Below are positions 11,271 through 21,600 of a DNA stretch of 64,000 nt, one piece after another; the stretch's first letter is position 1; every line of letters begins with the position of its first letter. Under the pieces are notes generated by a model, which worked only from the letters and a program-made list of their open reading frames with translations, had not been told where the DNA came from and did no database searches. The translations under genes were made by a program, and so were the position numbers. This stretch comes from Selaginella moellendorffii. Lineage: Eukaryota > Streptophyta > Lycopodiopsida > Selaginellales > Selaginellaceae. The stretch covers positions 3,066,559-3,130,558 of the forward strand of contig NW_003314265.1 of assembly GCF_000143415.4 (NCBI RefSeq). The letters run 5' to 3'.

Positions 11271-12143
11271 AGATTGGACACTCCAGCCACTTCCAATCAA
11301 TTTGCAAGTGCAGGTGGAGATGTAGTTGATCTTTGACCTCCATACATACCCTTGGCTCATAGCCATATTGAATAGGAGTGCATGGAATTACTAAGTTGGA
11401 ATAAGATAGAGAACAACGATGGAGGTCCAAGCTTGAGTTGAGCTCTATTAAGCTCAAGTCAATGCTAGTCAACATAGTCAACCATAAGTCTTATAAAATA
11501 ATGTCAGGTCAGAGAAATGTTACTCTTTGGTGAATTTGAAATTCATGAATTGTCAATGGTTTAGAGAAATTTCTATTTTTTGATTCTTTCTAATGTAACC
11601 TATACAATAAAATATTGATTGCGTAGTTTCTAGATTTAGAAGTTCATTTGAACCTATGGAAATTTTTGTGATTTTTTAATCCCAAATAAAAATGAGAATA
11701 TTGAAGTTTGAACGAACTTGAAATTTCTATTGTATGATATATTTTGACATTTTAGAAATTGACCAAAAATATATAAATAATTCAAAACATTGATTCACTC
11801 ATTCATTCTTTGGGGTTTACAAAGATGAGAAGTAAGGAAGACAAAAAATCTGTGAATAGTTCTAGTATACAAAAATGTAAAAATGTTAATTTTTTTTCAC
11901 TACCACAATTTCTATATTACATTCTTGGTCCTTATTACCCATTCGAGAATGTGGAGACCATTATCATTATTAATAAAAACGTTTCTATTACTTCCAAAAT
12001 AATAGCCTAGAGTAAAAAAAAAAAAAGAAATGGATAGTACAGTGGATATCACTATTGTAATCCGCTATAATATTATAAAGAAATATTTTATTTAATATAT
12101 ATCCTATTCCACTTGATATATTATATTTTTGCAAGGAGTATAA
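11271..12143. other. AT-rich sequence without a recognisable gene
   Basis: Only short ORFs (up to about 72 codons on the minus strand at 11,263-11,481) and low-complexity A/T runs. Nothing nameable. Confidence 0.4.
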
Positions 12144-12925
12144 TGTAATTGACTAAATTTTCCATTCTACTTTAGTTACTTAACTACAATTCTGACCAGT
12201 TAGAGGAGTCTCACTCACAACCTCTATAAATTTTATTTCGGACTTGGGGCTCGCTAGCTCTGAGAATGGCATCCATGCCACTCAACCTTTACACTTGGTC
12301 AAAGTGCTCTACATGTCTGATCTCGTGACCAATACCCCAAGGTACCACCGATATATTAACCCGTTATGCTAAGGCCATGCCCATTCACCTTGGTCACACG
12401 AGTGGTCCAACACCACCTGTATCGTAGTCTTATCTTTCAAAGACTGGGCTATCTGTCCATGAGTGATCATTCTAGATCCACTCCTTAGCATCCTTAAGAT
12501 GCCCGCAAATATGGGGAATAACTTTTCCCAATATCTCTTTTCCAGTCCCAACCAAGTCTTTTTCTATCCATAGCCGTGTTCACCAACACTGCTACTGGAC
12601 CAAGGTCCACAAGCCCAACCATAAGTCCCTTTGTTCTTTAAGACTTCCTTGTCATGTGATTGCATCCTTAGTCACTACACTAGAGGATTGCTCCTCTTCT
12701 TTTCCACCATCTAGGACTCTGGGACAACATTTCTAAACACTGAGGCCCTACATGAGCCTCGTGGGTACTCTCCTCGCCTTCTGCCTTTGGGTGCTCTAGC
12801 CATGGGCTTAGAGCGAGGTTCCATTGAGCTATGCCAGGTATTTAAGTAGGTAGTGCCACCTACGCTTGGACTAGGAGTATCAACTATTCGATCTCTCGGG
12901 AGAACTAAAGCCGGCTCTTGAACAC

Positions 12926-14015
12926 TGTAAGCGACTAAATTTTTCATTCTACTTTAGTCACTTAACCACACCTCCGACCACTTGGAGGAGTTTCATTCAC
13001 AACCTCCATAAGTCCAATTCAGAACTTGGGACTTGCTAGCCCCGAGAATGGCATCCATGCCACTCAACATTTGCACTTGGTCCAAGTGCTCCACATGTCC
13101 GATCCCATGACCGACACTCAAAGGTACCACCGACATGGCAGCTTGTTACGCTAAGGCCATGCCCAATCACCTTTGCCACACTGGTAGTCCAATACCATTT
13201 GCATCACAGTCTTGGCTCTCCAAGACTAGGCAAACCATCCGTGAGTGGTCATCTCAGATCCACTCCTTAGCATCCTTAGGATGCCCACCGACAAGGGGAA
13301 TAGCCTTCCCCAATATCCCTCTGTCAGTCCCCACTAAGTCCCTTTCTGCCCTTGGCTGTGTTTGCCAACACTGCCACTGGATCGAGGCCCACAGGCCCGA
13401 CCACTAAGTCCCACGGTCCTCTGGGACTTCCTCACCACACGACTGTGTCCTTGGTCACTGCCCCAGAGGACTGCTCCTCTTCCTTTCCACAGTCTGGGCC
13501 TTTGGGACAACATTTCGGAACACCGTGGCCTTACGCGAGCCACCTGGGTACTCTCCCCGCCTTCCGCACTTGGGTGCTCTAGCCATGGGCTTAGAGTGAG
13601 GTTCCGTTGAGCCACGCCTGGTATCCAAGTAGGTAGTGCCACCCACATTTGGACTGGGAGCATCGGCCAGTCGATCTCCCGGGGGAACTAGAGCTGGCTC
13701 TTGAACACTTCACCAAGCTACCCAGCTTGTCGGTCCGTGTTCACTCTAGTCTTGGACTTCCCAATGGTTAGCTCATCACCCAACACTGGGTCTGGCCTGC
13801 CTGGGCCAAACTAGCCTTTCCTGGCCAAACTGGCTCCACTGGGCTCGAACCCCCACACTCTCCCTACTATACTTTTGGAAACCCCTGCAGGCCCCCCCCC
13901 CCCTAGGGGACGATCGCTTTGGGCTTTCACCCAACTGCCTGTATTAGTATTCGGACTCGGACTCGGACTCGGACTCGGACTTGGACTCGGTCTCGGTCCC
14001 GGATTCGGACTTGGA

Positions 14016-14052
<37 letters not shown>

Positions 14053-14671
14053 CCGGTCTCGGTTCCATCTCGGACTCCATCTCGGACTCCACCTCGGGTC
14101 CATCTCGGACTCCACCTCGGGTCCATCTCGGACTCCACCTCGGGCCCATCTCGGACTCCATCTCGGACTCCATCTCGGACTCCATATCAGACTCCATCTC
14201 GGACTCCATCTCGGACTCCATCTCGGACTCCATCTCGGACTCCATCTCGGACTCCATATCGGACTACATTTCGGACTCCATCTCGGACTCCATATCGGAC
14301 TCCATTTCGGGTCCATCTTGGACTCCATCTCGGACTCCATATCGGACTTCACTTCGGGTCTATCTCGGACTCCATATCGGACTCCACTTCGGGTCTATCT
14401 CGGACTCCATCTCGGGTCTGCCTCGGACTCCATCTCGGACACTTCCACGTGTCATGTGTTGGTCCTTTCAGGTCCCTTTTTAGAGCCTCGCTTATGGCTC
14501 GCTTCGTGCTCATTCCTTGAGCACTTTGTTGGGAGTTCCACTCCCGCTCTCGACCTTTCAAGTCGGAGCTTTTAGTCCAAACGTGTTATGCTTGTTTGGC
14601 TTTCGCTTCGGCCACTACCACGTGGCACCCTTCCGGCTCCACTTTGGGGCCTAGGGATTTTGTGTCTCACA
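12926..14671 (-). mobile_element. Younger solo LTR nested in the older one
   Basis: A complete 1,746-bp LTR beginning TGTAAGCGACTAAATTT and ending TTTTGTGTCTCACA, flanked by the target-site duplication AACAC (12,921-12,925 and 14,672-14,676). No internal region remains, so it arose by LTR-LTR recombination after insertion. It contains the long 12-bp minisatellite. Confidence 0.93.
13948..14440. repeat. LTR minisatellite array (TCGGACTCCATC units)
   Basis: About 75 bp of 6-base TCGGAC/TCGGTC units, then some 35 units of a 12-base TCGGACTCCATC type with variants (TCGGGTCCATC, TCGGACTCCATA). Up to five overlapping frames of 140-218 codons are open here only because the unit lacks stop codons. 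Confidence 0.93.
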
Positions 14672-14904
14672 AACACTTCACTAAGCTACCCCACTTGTCG
14701 GTTTATATTCACTCTAGTCTTGAACTTCCCAATGGTTAACCCATCACCCAACAACTGGGTATAGCCTTCCTGAGCTAAATTGGCCTTTCCTGGCCAAACT
14801 GACTCCATTGGGCTCTAACTCCCATACTTTCCCTACTATACTTTTGGAACCCCCTTGCAGCCCCCCCCGGGAGACAATTGCTTTGGGCTTTCACCCAATA
14901 GCCT

Positions 14905-15235
14905 GCATTAGTATTCAGACTTGGACTCGGACTTAGACTTGGACTCAGGCTCAGACTTGGTCTCGGTCTCGGGTCCATCTCGGGTCCATCTCGGACTCCA
15001 TCTCGAACTCCATCTTGAACTCCATTTCGGACTTTATCTCGGACTTCATCTTGGGTCTATCTCGGGTCCATCTCAAACTCCATCTCGAGTCCATCTTGAA
15101 CTCCATCTTGAGTCCATCTTGAACTCCATCTCGAGTCCATCTCAGACTCCATCTTGGGTCCATCTTAGACTCCATCTTGGATCCATTTTGGACTCCATCT
15201 CAAATCCATCTCGGGTTTATCTTGGGTCCCTTTTT
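14905..15235. repeat. LTR minisatellite array, degenerate copy
   Basis: The same 12-base array in the older solo LTR. It is shorter and more mutated (TCTTGAACTCCATC and TCTCGAGTCCATC variants), consistent with its greater age. Confidence 0.88.
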
Positions 15236-15783
15236 TAGAGATTCACTTATTGTTCGCTTCGTGCTTGTTCTTCGAGTTCTTTTTTGGGAGTTCTACTCAT
15301 GCTCTTGACCTTTCAAGTCGAAGCTTTTAATCCAAACATTTTACACTCATTTGGCTTTTACTTTGGCCACTACCATATGGCACCCTTTTGGCTCCACTTT
15401 GGGGCTTAGGGATTTGTGTCTCACATATAAGTGTGTAGTATATATGATGTGGACAAATCAAAAAAGTTAAATCTATATATATTTTCAAGATTGAAAAATA
15501 ATCTTGCAAAAAAGCCTACTCACATGCCTTTGTGCATTTGCCATTATTATATATAGCAGGATAGCTATATAAAATAAGGATACATATTAATTATATGCTG
15601 GTTTTTAGCTTTTGGAACCCTATAGCCACTTGTCTTTAATAATAAGTTGTAATTACCGAGACTGACAATTATGATTTAATATATTGTCATGTCATAATAA
15701 AACATCATTCCCGAGATTGAAATATAGTATATTAATCAGAGAATTTTTATTGCTAAAGAGTTTAATTCTTCTTGTGTGTTGCA

Positions 15784-16313
15784 ATGGTTTGGAAGAAATT
15801 TTACTTTTAGTCCTAAAGGCCTTTTATATGAGTCTCCACTTCCATCTCTAAGCTCAATCAATAATCCACTTTCACCTTTATGCAATAATTCTCCTCTTTA
15901 TTTTAAAGGGTATTGTGAGAGTTTTTCATTTGCGACCTCAAGTGCAACTGAACAAAAGTTCCCTCCTTATAATGTTGTTAAAAGAGTTGGATTACTTCTA
16001 ATGTTCCAAGAATGATGCTAACATTTTCTTCAAGATCTTACTCTAGATATGGCAAGAGAGCTTAATGTAGATATATATTATCTTTGGTATCTTATATACT
16101 ACTTTTATTTGAACAAAATAAATAGTTGCATAGGTTTGGTAAAGTTTATTGAGCATTGTCACAAATGCCCAAGAGTGTGCACATATGGATGTATAAAAAA
16201 ATCAAGAAAGAATTAAAGACACACAACTATTATGATTTTATGGTGAAGAACAATATTCCATTTGTAAACACTATATTAGTGAGTGTTGAATATGGGATAT
16301 TTAGGCCACCCTT
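15784..16313 (+). pseudogene. Decayed unidentified gene, tandem copy 1
   Basis: Diverged duplicate of 16,585-17,128. The copies share, in the same order, TTTTATATGAGTC/TTTTATATAAGTC, AGTGCAACTGAACAAAAG, CAAGATCTTACTCTAGATATGG, and an end near TATTTAGGCCACCCTT. In both, reading frames such as FFQDLTLDM...YYFYLxK can be followed with interruptions. The product is not recognised. The protein-level resemblance suggests a coding ancestor, possibly a transposon-borne gene. Confidence 0.5.
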
Positions 16314-16584
16314 AAATGTAATGTGAAAGTCATACACAATTTCTTCAAAAGTTTAGTTCACTATGAAGAAAGTGGGGAATCTTATATTTTTGAGAATGAT
16401 AGTATTCTAGTATGTATAAAGACATTATTATATATACAAGTGGTTCTAAAACTATTATAATTCTAAAGTCCCATTTTTGAGATTGACAATCTAAACTTTC
16501 AAGAACCCCTAGATCTTTTCTTAGTACAACTATCAACAAGGGATGCTTTTAACACTGAAAATTCAATTTGTTTAAAATGTAGGA

Positions 16585-17128
16585 ATGGTTAGGGAGAATG
16601 TTATTGCTACTCACACTTGGCCCCCATATATTTTATATAAGTCTTCACCTCCATCTCCAACTTCTACTAACATTCCACCCTTCCATCCACACAACATTTA
16701 TTGTGAGGCTCTTCTTTTTGTAGCCCCAAGTATGACTGAACAAAAGATCTCTCTTCCAGATAATGTTCTAAATATTGCTACTAAAGATGGATTGCCTCAT
16801 ATGCTTTAAAAGTGATGGCAGATGTTTCTTCAAGATCTTACTCTAGATATGGTTGAAACTTTTGAAAGAATGAACACATATTATCTTCAGTGTTCTATAT
16901 GTTACTTTTATTTGGATAAGACGAAAGGCTGCATGAGTCTAGAAACTTTTCTAGAACATTGTTACAACTGCCTAAGAATTGGTGGGGAAGGTGTGCATAA
17001 ATGGATATATAGGAAAATCAAGAAAAAGTTAATAACACACAAATATTTTTTTTTATGGTGAGGAACAATATTCTATTAGTAAATACTACATCTATAAGTG
17101 CTAAATATGGTATTTTTAGGCCACCCTT
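16585..17128 (+). pseudogene. Decayed unidentified gene, tandem copy 2
   Basis: Second copy of the duplicated unit. It has two open pieces, 16,585-16,809 (74 codons) and 16,822-17,061 (79 codons), separated by a stop, with FLQDLTLDMVETFE and a lysine-rich KWIYRKIKKK end. The higher retention of open frame compared with copy 1 suggests this copy decayed later. Function unknown. Confidence 0.5.
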
Positions 17129-19439
17129 CTAAAGTTTTAGCTACTAATAATTCTTACACTATGATATTATCCATTCCCCCCCCCCTCCCTCTTGCCATTT
17201 ATTTTTAATAAAAAAATAGTATTACATATAGGTAATAAACTCGTAATACTAGTAATTATAAAATTTGATAGATTGACACTGTAGCTATCTTTGACATTGT
17301 CACTATCATTATCATATTGACATATAACATGCTTTTTTCATTGCAAGTTAATGCATTCAACTATCTTTTACTATGGTGGTAATAGCAATGATGGCAGCTG
17401 CAGTGGTAACAGTGGTGATGATAGTAGTGGTAATGGTGGGTTTACCATATTCAGCATGGATGTAGAATGGAGCCATTTGAAATATTGTTTTTAACTCTTT
17501 CTTGATTTTCCGGTGCACTGTGGGCAACAACACTGCTCCATTTGCTGACTCCTACACATGGTATGCCAGTGTACTATGGGGCTTGGCCATGGATGAGGCA
17601 TGTGGGTCTAGCCCATGGGGTGCAGCACGGGGGGCAACCTGGCCTATGTGTTGCTCAGCTCAGCATATGTGCAATGGTAGTGTGCAGCCCAATTCGCATG
17701 GCAAGTGTGGAGGCATAGCATTGAGCAATGTTGAGAGATGCAGATTGAGGTGGCAGTATGAGGGGGAGGAGGAGAAAAAAAATGACTTACCCTTGGTGGT
17801 ATTATTTTTGATGTTGATGGATTCCATAGAGTCGCTCCTAATCTCCCACTTTACTTTTTGTAAAAACCTTAATGCTGGCAACTACCCTAACCCTAACTTA
17901 GCTTTCATCAGGGCCGTTCATTGTGGATGCAATAAATCTCATGTGTCCATTATGCTGCAATTATTTGCTAGCAATCTACAATTTCTACTCCGTCCTAGAT
18001 TTGATCATGTGACAAAGTCTTTTTGAGTTATAACCTAATAATAGAGGTATGTTATAATATCACTGTGACATAATGTGGAAATAATGTGACAGTCGCATGT
18101 GTGGAATTGATCATAATATGAAATTATAAATGAGCATTATGTGTTTTCTTACACGTCATAAAATCTTGTCATAAAATATAAGATTCTGATAATCACAAGA
18201 TGTTATTTCCAAAGCAATGTGATAGATAATTTAATACAAGTGATAGATGGTAGTGCACAAATGGAATATATTTAAATGAGTTCAAAAAAATGTGATGATT
18301 TCTAGCTTTAATGAAGTACTAAAAATATGTATAATATTTAATTTTTTTGGCAACAGTTGATCGATGGTAGATCTTAGAATAAAATCATTCCTATCTTCCA
18401 CATTATAGCACATGCTTGAGGTGATATTTCTTTCTGTTTTGTTGAAAGTTAGTCTATATAATAACTTTGAGCATGTTTTGAATTCAATGTATACAAACTT
18501 TAAACATTGTATAACATAGTCCTCTATACTTTATATAGACCTTATTATAACATTGTTAATTGATGGTAGATCCTAGAATAAAATCACCCTTACGTTTCAT
18601 ATAATGACACATGAGGTGATATTTCTTTTTATTGTAACTCTAAATTTGAGCATAACTTTGAGGATATTTTTGAATCCAGTAAAAAGATTGGAAGACAATA
18701 TGAACTTTTAGTATTGTATAATAACATAATTCTTTTATACCTCTAATAGACCTTATCATCAAAGTTTAAACTTCCAAAACTTAAAAGCAACAAAATGGAG
18801 AGTTTTCTTCTACATTACTAAGATCACCCACCACTTTTTTTCTCCTAAAGTTTTGTTTCAGAAAGTTTTCTTTGCCGACATTTTGATTTTTCTCTTAGTT
18901 TCGTTTCATTGGAGGCTGTGATTTGTAATAACACTGGTGTAGTTGAACGATAAGAGTTTCGTGTGGGTGAAGGTGGATAGCATTGGGATTTGCAACATTA
19001 TAAATCCAAGAAGATTTGGTTTCTAGATCTCCAATCAAAGTGTAAGGCTATGATCATACCAAAGTAAATGTGAAGCAATCATTTCCTTCTCTTCTAGTTC
19101 TAGTGGAGATGCCAGTCTAGTGCTATCCAAAAATCTGCCAACTCCGACTTCATAAATATTCAAAGTTATTTGCAACACTTTCCAATTCTCCTGCCTCTCT
19201 ATTGACATGCGCTTGTTTTTGCATAGGCTTGTTAGCAAGCTCCCATCTATATACAATAGCAAGAGTGCAGACCATACTTAAGCTCACGAGCTGAAGAGTT
19301 AAGCTCACAAGTTGAGCTCAATTTTCAATTGTAATTTAGTATAAGGTTATGGCAAACCTAATAATTTCATAACTCTCTATATATTATATTGATAAAAATG
19401 TTCTAAAGAACACTTCTTGTTCTAATAATTTAAATATTT
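17129..19439. other. Unassigned AT-rich region
   Basis: Contains a trinucleotide-like GGTGATGATAGTAGTGG stretch at 17,372-17,440 and an open frame of 174 codons at 17,502-18,026 that resembles no family I know. The frame has low-complexity composition and I do not call it a gene. A tandem duplication occupies 18,356-18,770. Confidence 0.35.
18356..18770. repeat. Diverged tandem duplication of about 200 bp
   Basis: 18,356-18,553 and 18,554-18,770 are two copies of one unit. They share TTGATGGTAGATCCTAGAATAAAATCA near the start, GAGGTGATATTTCTTT, GAGCATAACTTTGAG, and ATAGACCTTATTATAA near the end. No coding sense is seen. Confidence 0.65.
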
Positions 19440-19717
19440 ACTACATGCAATGATAGGGACTCGGCAATTCTTTAGGTAATGCATTAGGTTTAGTCACTAT
19501 AGTGTCTTCAAGCCGCTTTGTATGGTTAACATCAGTGTTGCAGCAATATAGCCAACACCATCTTGAAAATCCTACTTGTTTTTGTTCCCCATGGAAACAT
19601 GGGGTTGGAACAGAAGTAGGCTTGTCACCATGGATCCAATCCCAACACTTGCCCCTTGAAAGCATCCCCACACACCTTATATTTGATTTTGCTGGCACTT
19701 GACAGATTGCCCATTGC

Positions 19718-20308
19718 TGTAGCGCATGTGATCATGGGATGAGATTTGGATATACTGTCACCGTGGATCCTTGGAACCTTGGGGGATAAATGGGGATAAA
19801 ATAGCCACTAAGGGCTCTCTCATCAAGCAATTGCCCCTTTTCCAGTTGGCTTAAGGGGAGAGAGATAAGGTGCGCTACAGTTGGTATCAGAGCAAATGGC
19901 ACGGGTTCGATTCCCATTGATTAGTGGCTACTTAAAAATATAATATACCCTTGAGCAAGGTATATTCCTACCCCTAAATTTGAAATCGTACGTATTGGGC
20001 ATCCATGCATTCTTGTGTGGAGTATCCACAGACGAAGGTATCCACCATAGGACTATAGTACGGGTGGATGACTAGCTACCTTGGCTCAGTAGGGGTTGTT
20101 AGTCAATAGTCAATGAGGACATTGACATCTCTGAAGGGGGGGTGAGTGTAGCGCATGTGATCATGGGATGAGATTTGGATATACTGTCACCGTGGATCCT
20201 TGGAACCTTGGGGGATAAATGGGGATAAAATAGCCACTAAAGGCTCTCTCATCAAGCAATTGCCCCTTTTCTAGTTGGCTTAAGGGGAGAGAGATAAGGT
20301 GCGCTACA
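19718..20308 (+). mobile_element. TRIM family 2, intact copy
   Basis: Two near-identical 162-bp LTRs (19,718-19,879 and 20,147-20,308) start TGTAGCGCATG and end GTGCGCTACA. TTGGTATCAGAGC follows the first LTR (initiator-methionine primer-binding site), and CTGAAGGGGGGGTGAG precedes the second (polypurine tract). The target-site duplication is ATTGC (19,713-19,717 and 20,309-20,313). Total length is 591 bp with no coding capacity. The LTR termini form a perfect 9-bp inverted repeat. Confidence 0.95.
19904..19914 (+). promoter_or_regulatory. B-box-like motif in the TRIM internal region
   Basis: GGTTCGATTCC, a perfect match to the RNA polymerase III internal B-box consensus, lies 10 bases after the primer-binding site. 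No clear A box at the usual spacing was found, so promoter function is only a possibility. Confidence 0.3.
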
Positions 20309-20599
20309 ATTGCTTCGGCCCCATGCTACGATAAGCAATTTAAACATGTTGTGATGCACTTTCTTTATCAGCCACTTGAGGTGGCTTGATTTCGAGGCGA
20401 TGTCTTGGAGCAGAATGATACTCAACATCAGGCCTATGAGAGCTTTTTGCTCCAAGATCCATGCCAACATCTTCACCAGCAAAGGAAAAGCGACGCTTTG
20501 AGTGGATGGTCTTCATGTCACCAATAGAAGCCCGGGGAGTGTACTCCATAGATGTGCCGTAGACACTTCCTCCACTGGATTTCATTTAACGGATGATAG

Positions 20600-21600
20600 T
20601 CATTTCATTTAGAAGATGATAGTCAATGCAGAACCAAATATTCTCATCAGGCTTTGTCACAAGATAAGGTTCACATGCCCAAGAACTCCACGTCTTTCAA
20701 AAAACACCCTTTTCTAATATCCCTTTGACATTTGCATGTAAAATTTTAATCTCTTTGGGTGACCAATGATGAATAGGAACTTTGATTGGATGAACATCCC
20801 CAGTGGGAATCAAATGACATGTGCAATCTTGGCCCCAGATGATAGGTCAAATTCAAAGAGATCAGCATAGTCCTTCATAAATTAGTCAACTACTGCAACA
20901 CAAAGACCATCAGAGGGATCAGAAAAGGAAAGAGCGGAACAAAATAGAAACATCAAAGGAAGTAATGGGGAAACAAAAGTAATGGAAGTATAGGTAGAAG
21001 CAAAAAGACGAAGAGGTACAAAAGTGAGAGGAATGAATAAAATATAAAGAAGTATGAGACAAGAGAAAGAAGCCTCAAAGTCACATTTGGCATGAGTGCA
21101 TTGCAACCAATCCATACCAAGGATGAAATCAAAAGCTTGATTTAGCACCACTTGCAATAATTGCAACTCAAGCTCAAAATTGCCCACATGCATAACTAAG
21201 TCCTCATCATCCTGTGCACATGCATGTGTATGGCCATTGCCATAAAGAATAAAAACTGGCTCTACCGCATGATACAAATGTAAACAGCAACTTATGGCAA
21301 CAGGTTAAACAATAGAAGATAAACTTGAACTTGTATCAACCAACATGGGATGATGCTCAGCATTTGTATGAGTTTCCCATGTGTCTCTAAGGGATAACAT
21401 TTCAGTGGTATAATGGTTTGAGTGCAACCACTTGTGCAAATTGAAATATTCTCCTAGACATCTTTAAGTGCATAATTAGATATGCTAACAATTGTGATGA
21501 TACCTTCCAACAATTGCATCTTCTTTGGCAGGCCATCTGAGTCAGTGATACAATTTGGTGTTCACTTCTAGAGCCTTTTGCTTCATATGAAACCAAATAT
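20600..21600 (-). mobile_element. Degraded Ty3/gypsy fragment (gag-protease and reverse transcriptase pieces)
   Basis: On the minus strand, 20,882-21,277 encodes the end of an aspartic protease region (FDFILGMDWL, a classical gypsy motif). Near 20,600-20,660 there is a CIDYHLLNEMTI-like reverse-transcriptase box. Much between them is lost. It is related to the plus-strand copy at 21.6-23.9 kb: both contain HAKCDFEA followed by a hydrophobic tail. Confidence 0.7.

Larger units (their letters stand above)
12144..15425 (-). mobile_element. Older solo LTR of the LARD family, split by a younger solo LTR
   Basis: The first part (12,144-12,925) starts TGTAATTGACTAAATTTTCC and the second (14,672-15,425) ends TTGTGTCTCACA. 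Joined, they make one LTR of the same family as at 32.4-40.7 kb. It is flanked by the 5-bp duplication TATAA (12,139-12,143 and 15,426-15,430), so it is a solo LTR in its own right. It is clearly more diverged than the inserted copy. Orientation is minus, defined from the primer-binding-site side of the complete element. Confidence 0.9.
19441..20585 (-). pseudogene. Unidentified gene fragment interrupted by a TRIM
   Basis: Two minus-strand open pieces, 20,340-20,585 (81 codons; contains SIGDMKTIHSKRRFSFAG) and 19,441-19,698 (85 codons), lie either side of the TRIM at 19,718-20,308. The first has codon-like composition unlike its AT-rich surroundings and may be a captured host exon. I do not recognise the family, and the two pieces need not belong to one gene. 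Confidence 0.35.

Noticed and set aside
13960-14430. CRISPR-like array in the regular 12-bp repeats
   Set aside because: Units are contiguous with no unique spacers; this is a eukaryotic minisatellite in an LTR.
17502-18026. 174-codon open frame on the plus strand
   Set aside because: No recognisable domain, odd composition, AT-rich repetitive surroundings and no splice or promoter support. Treated as chance.
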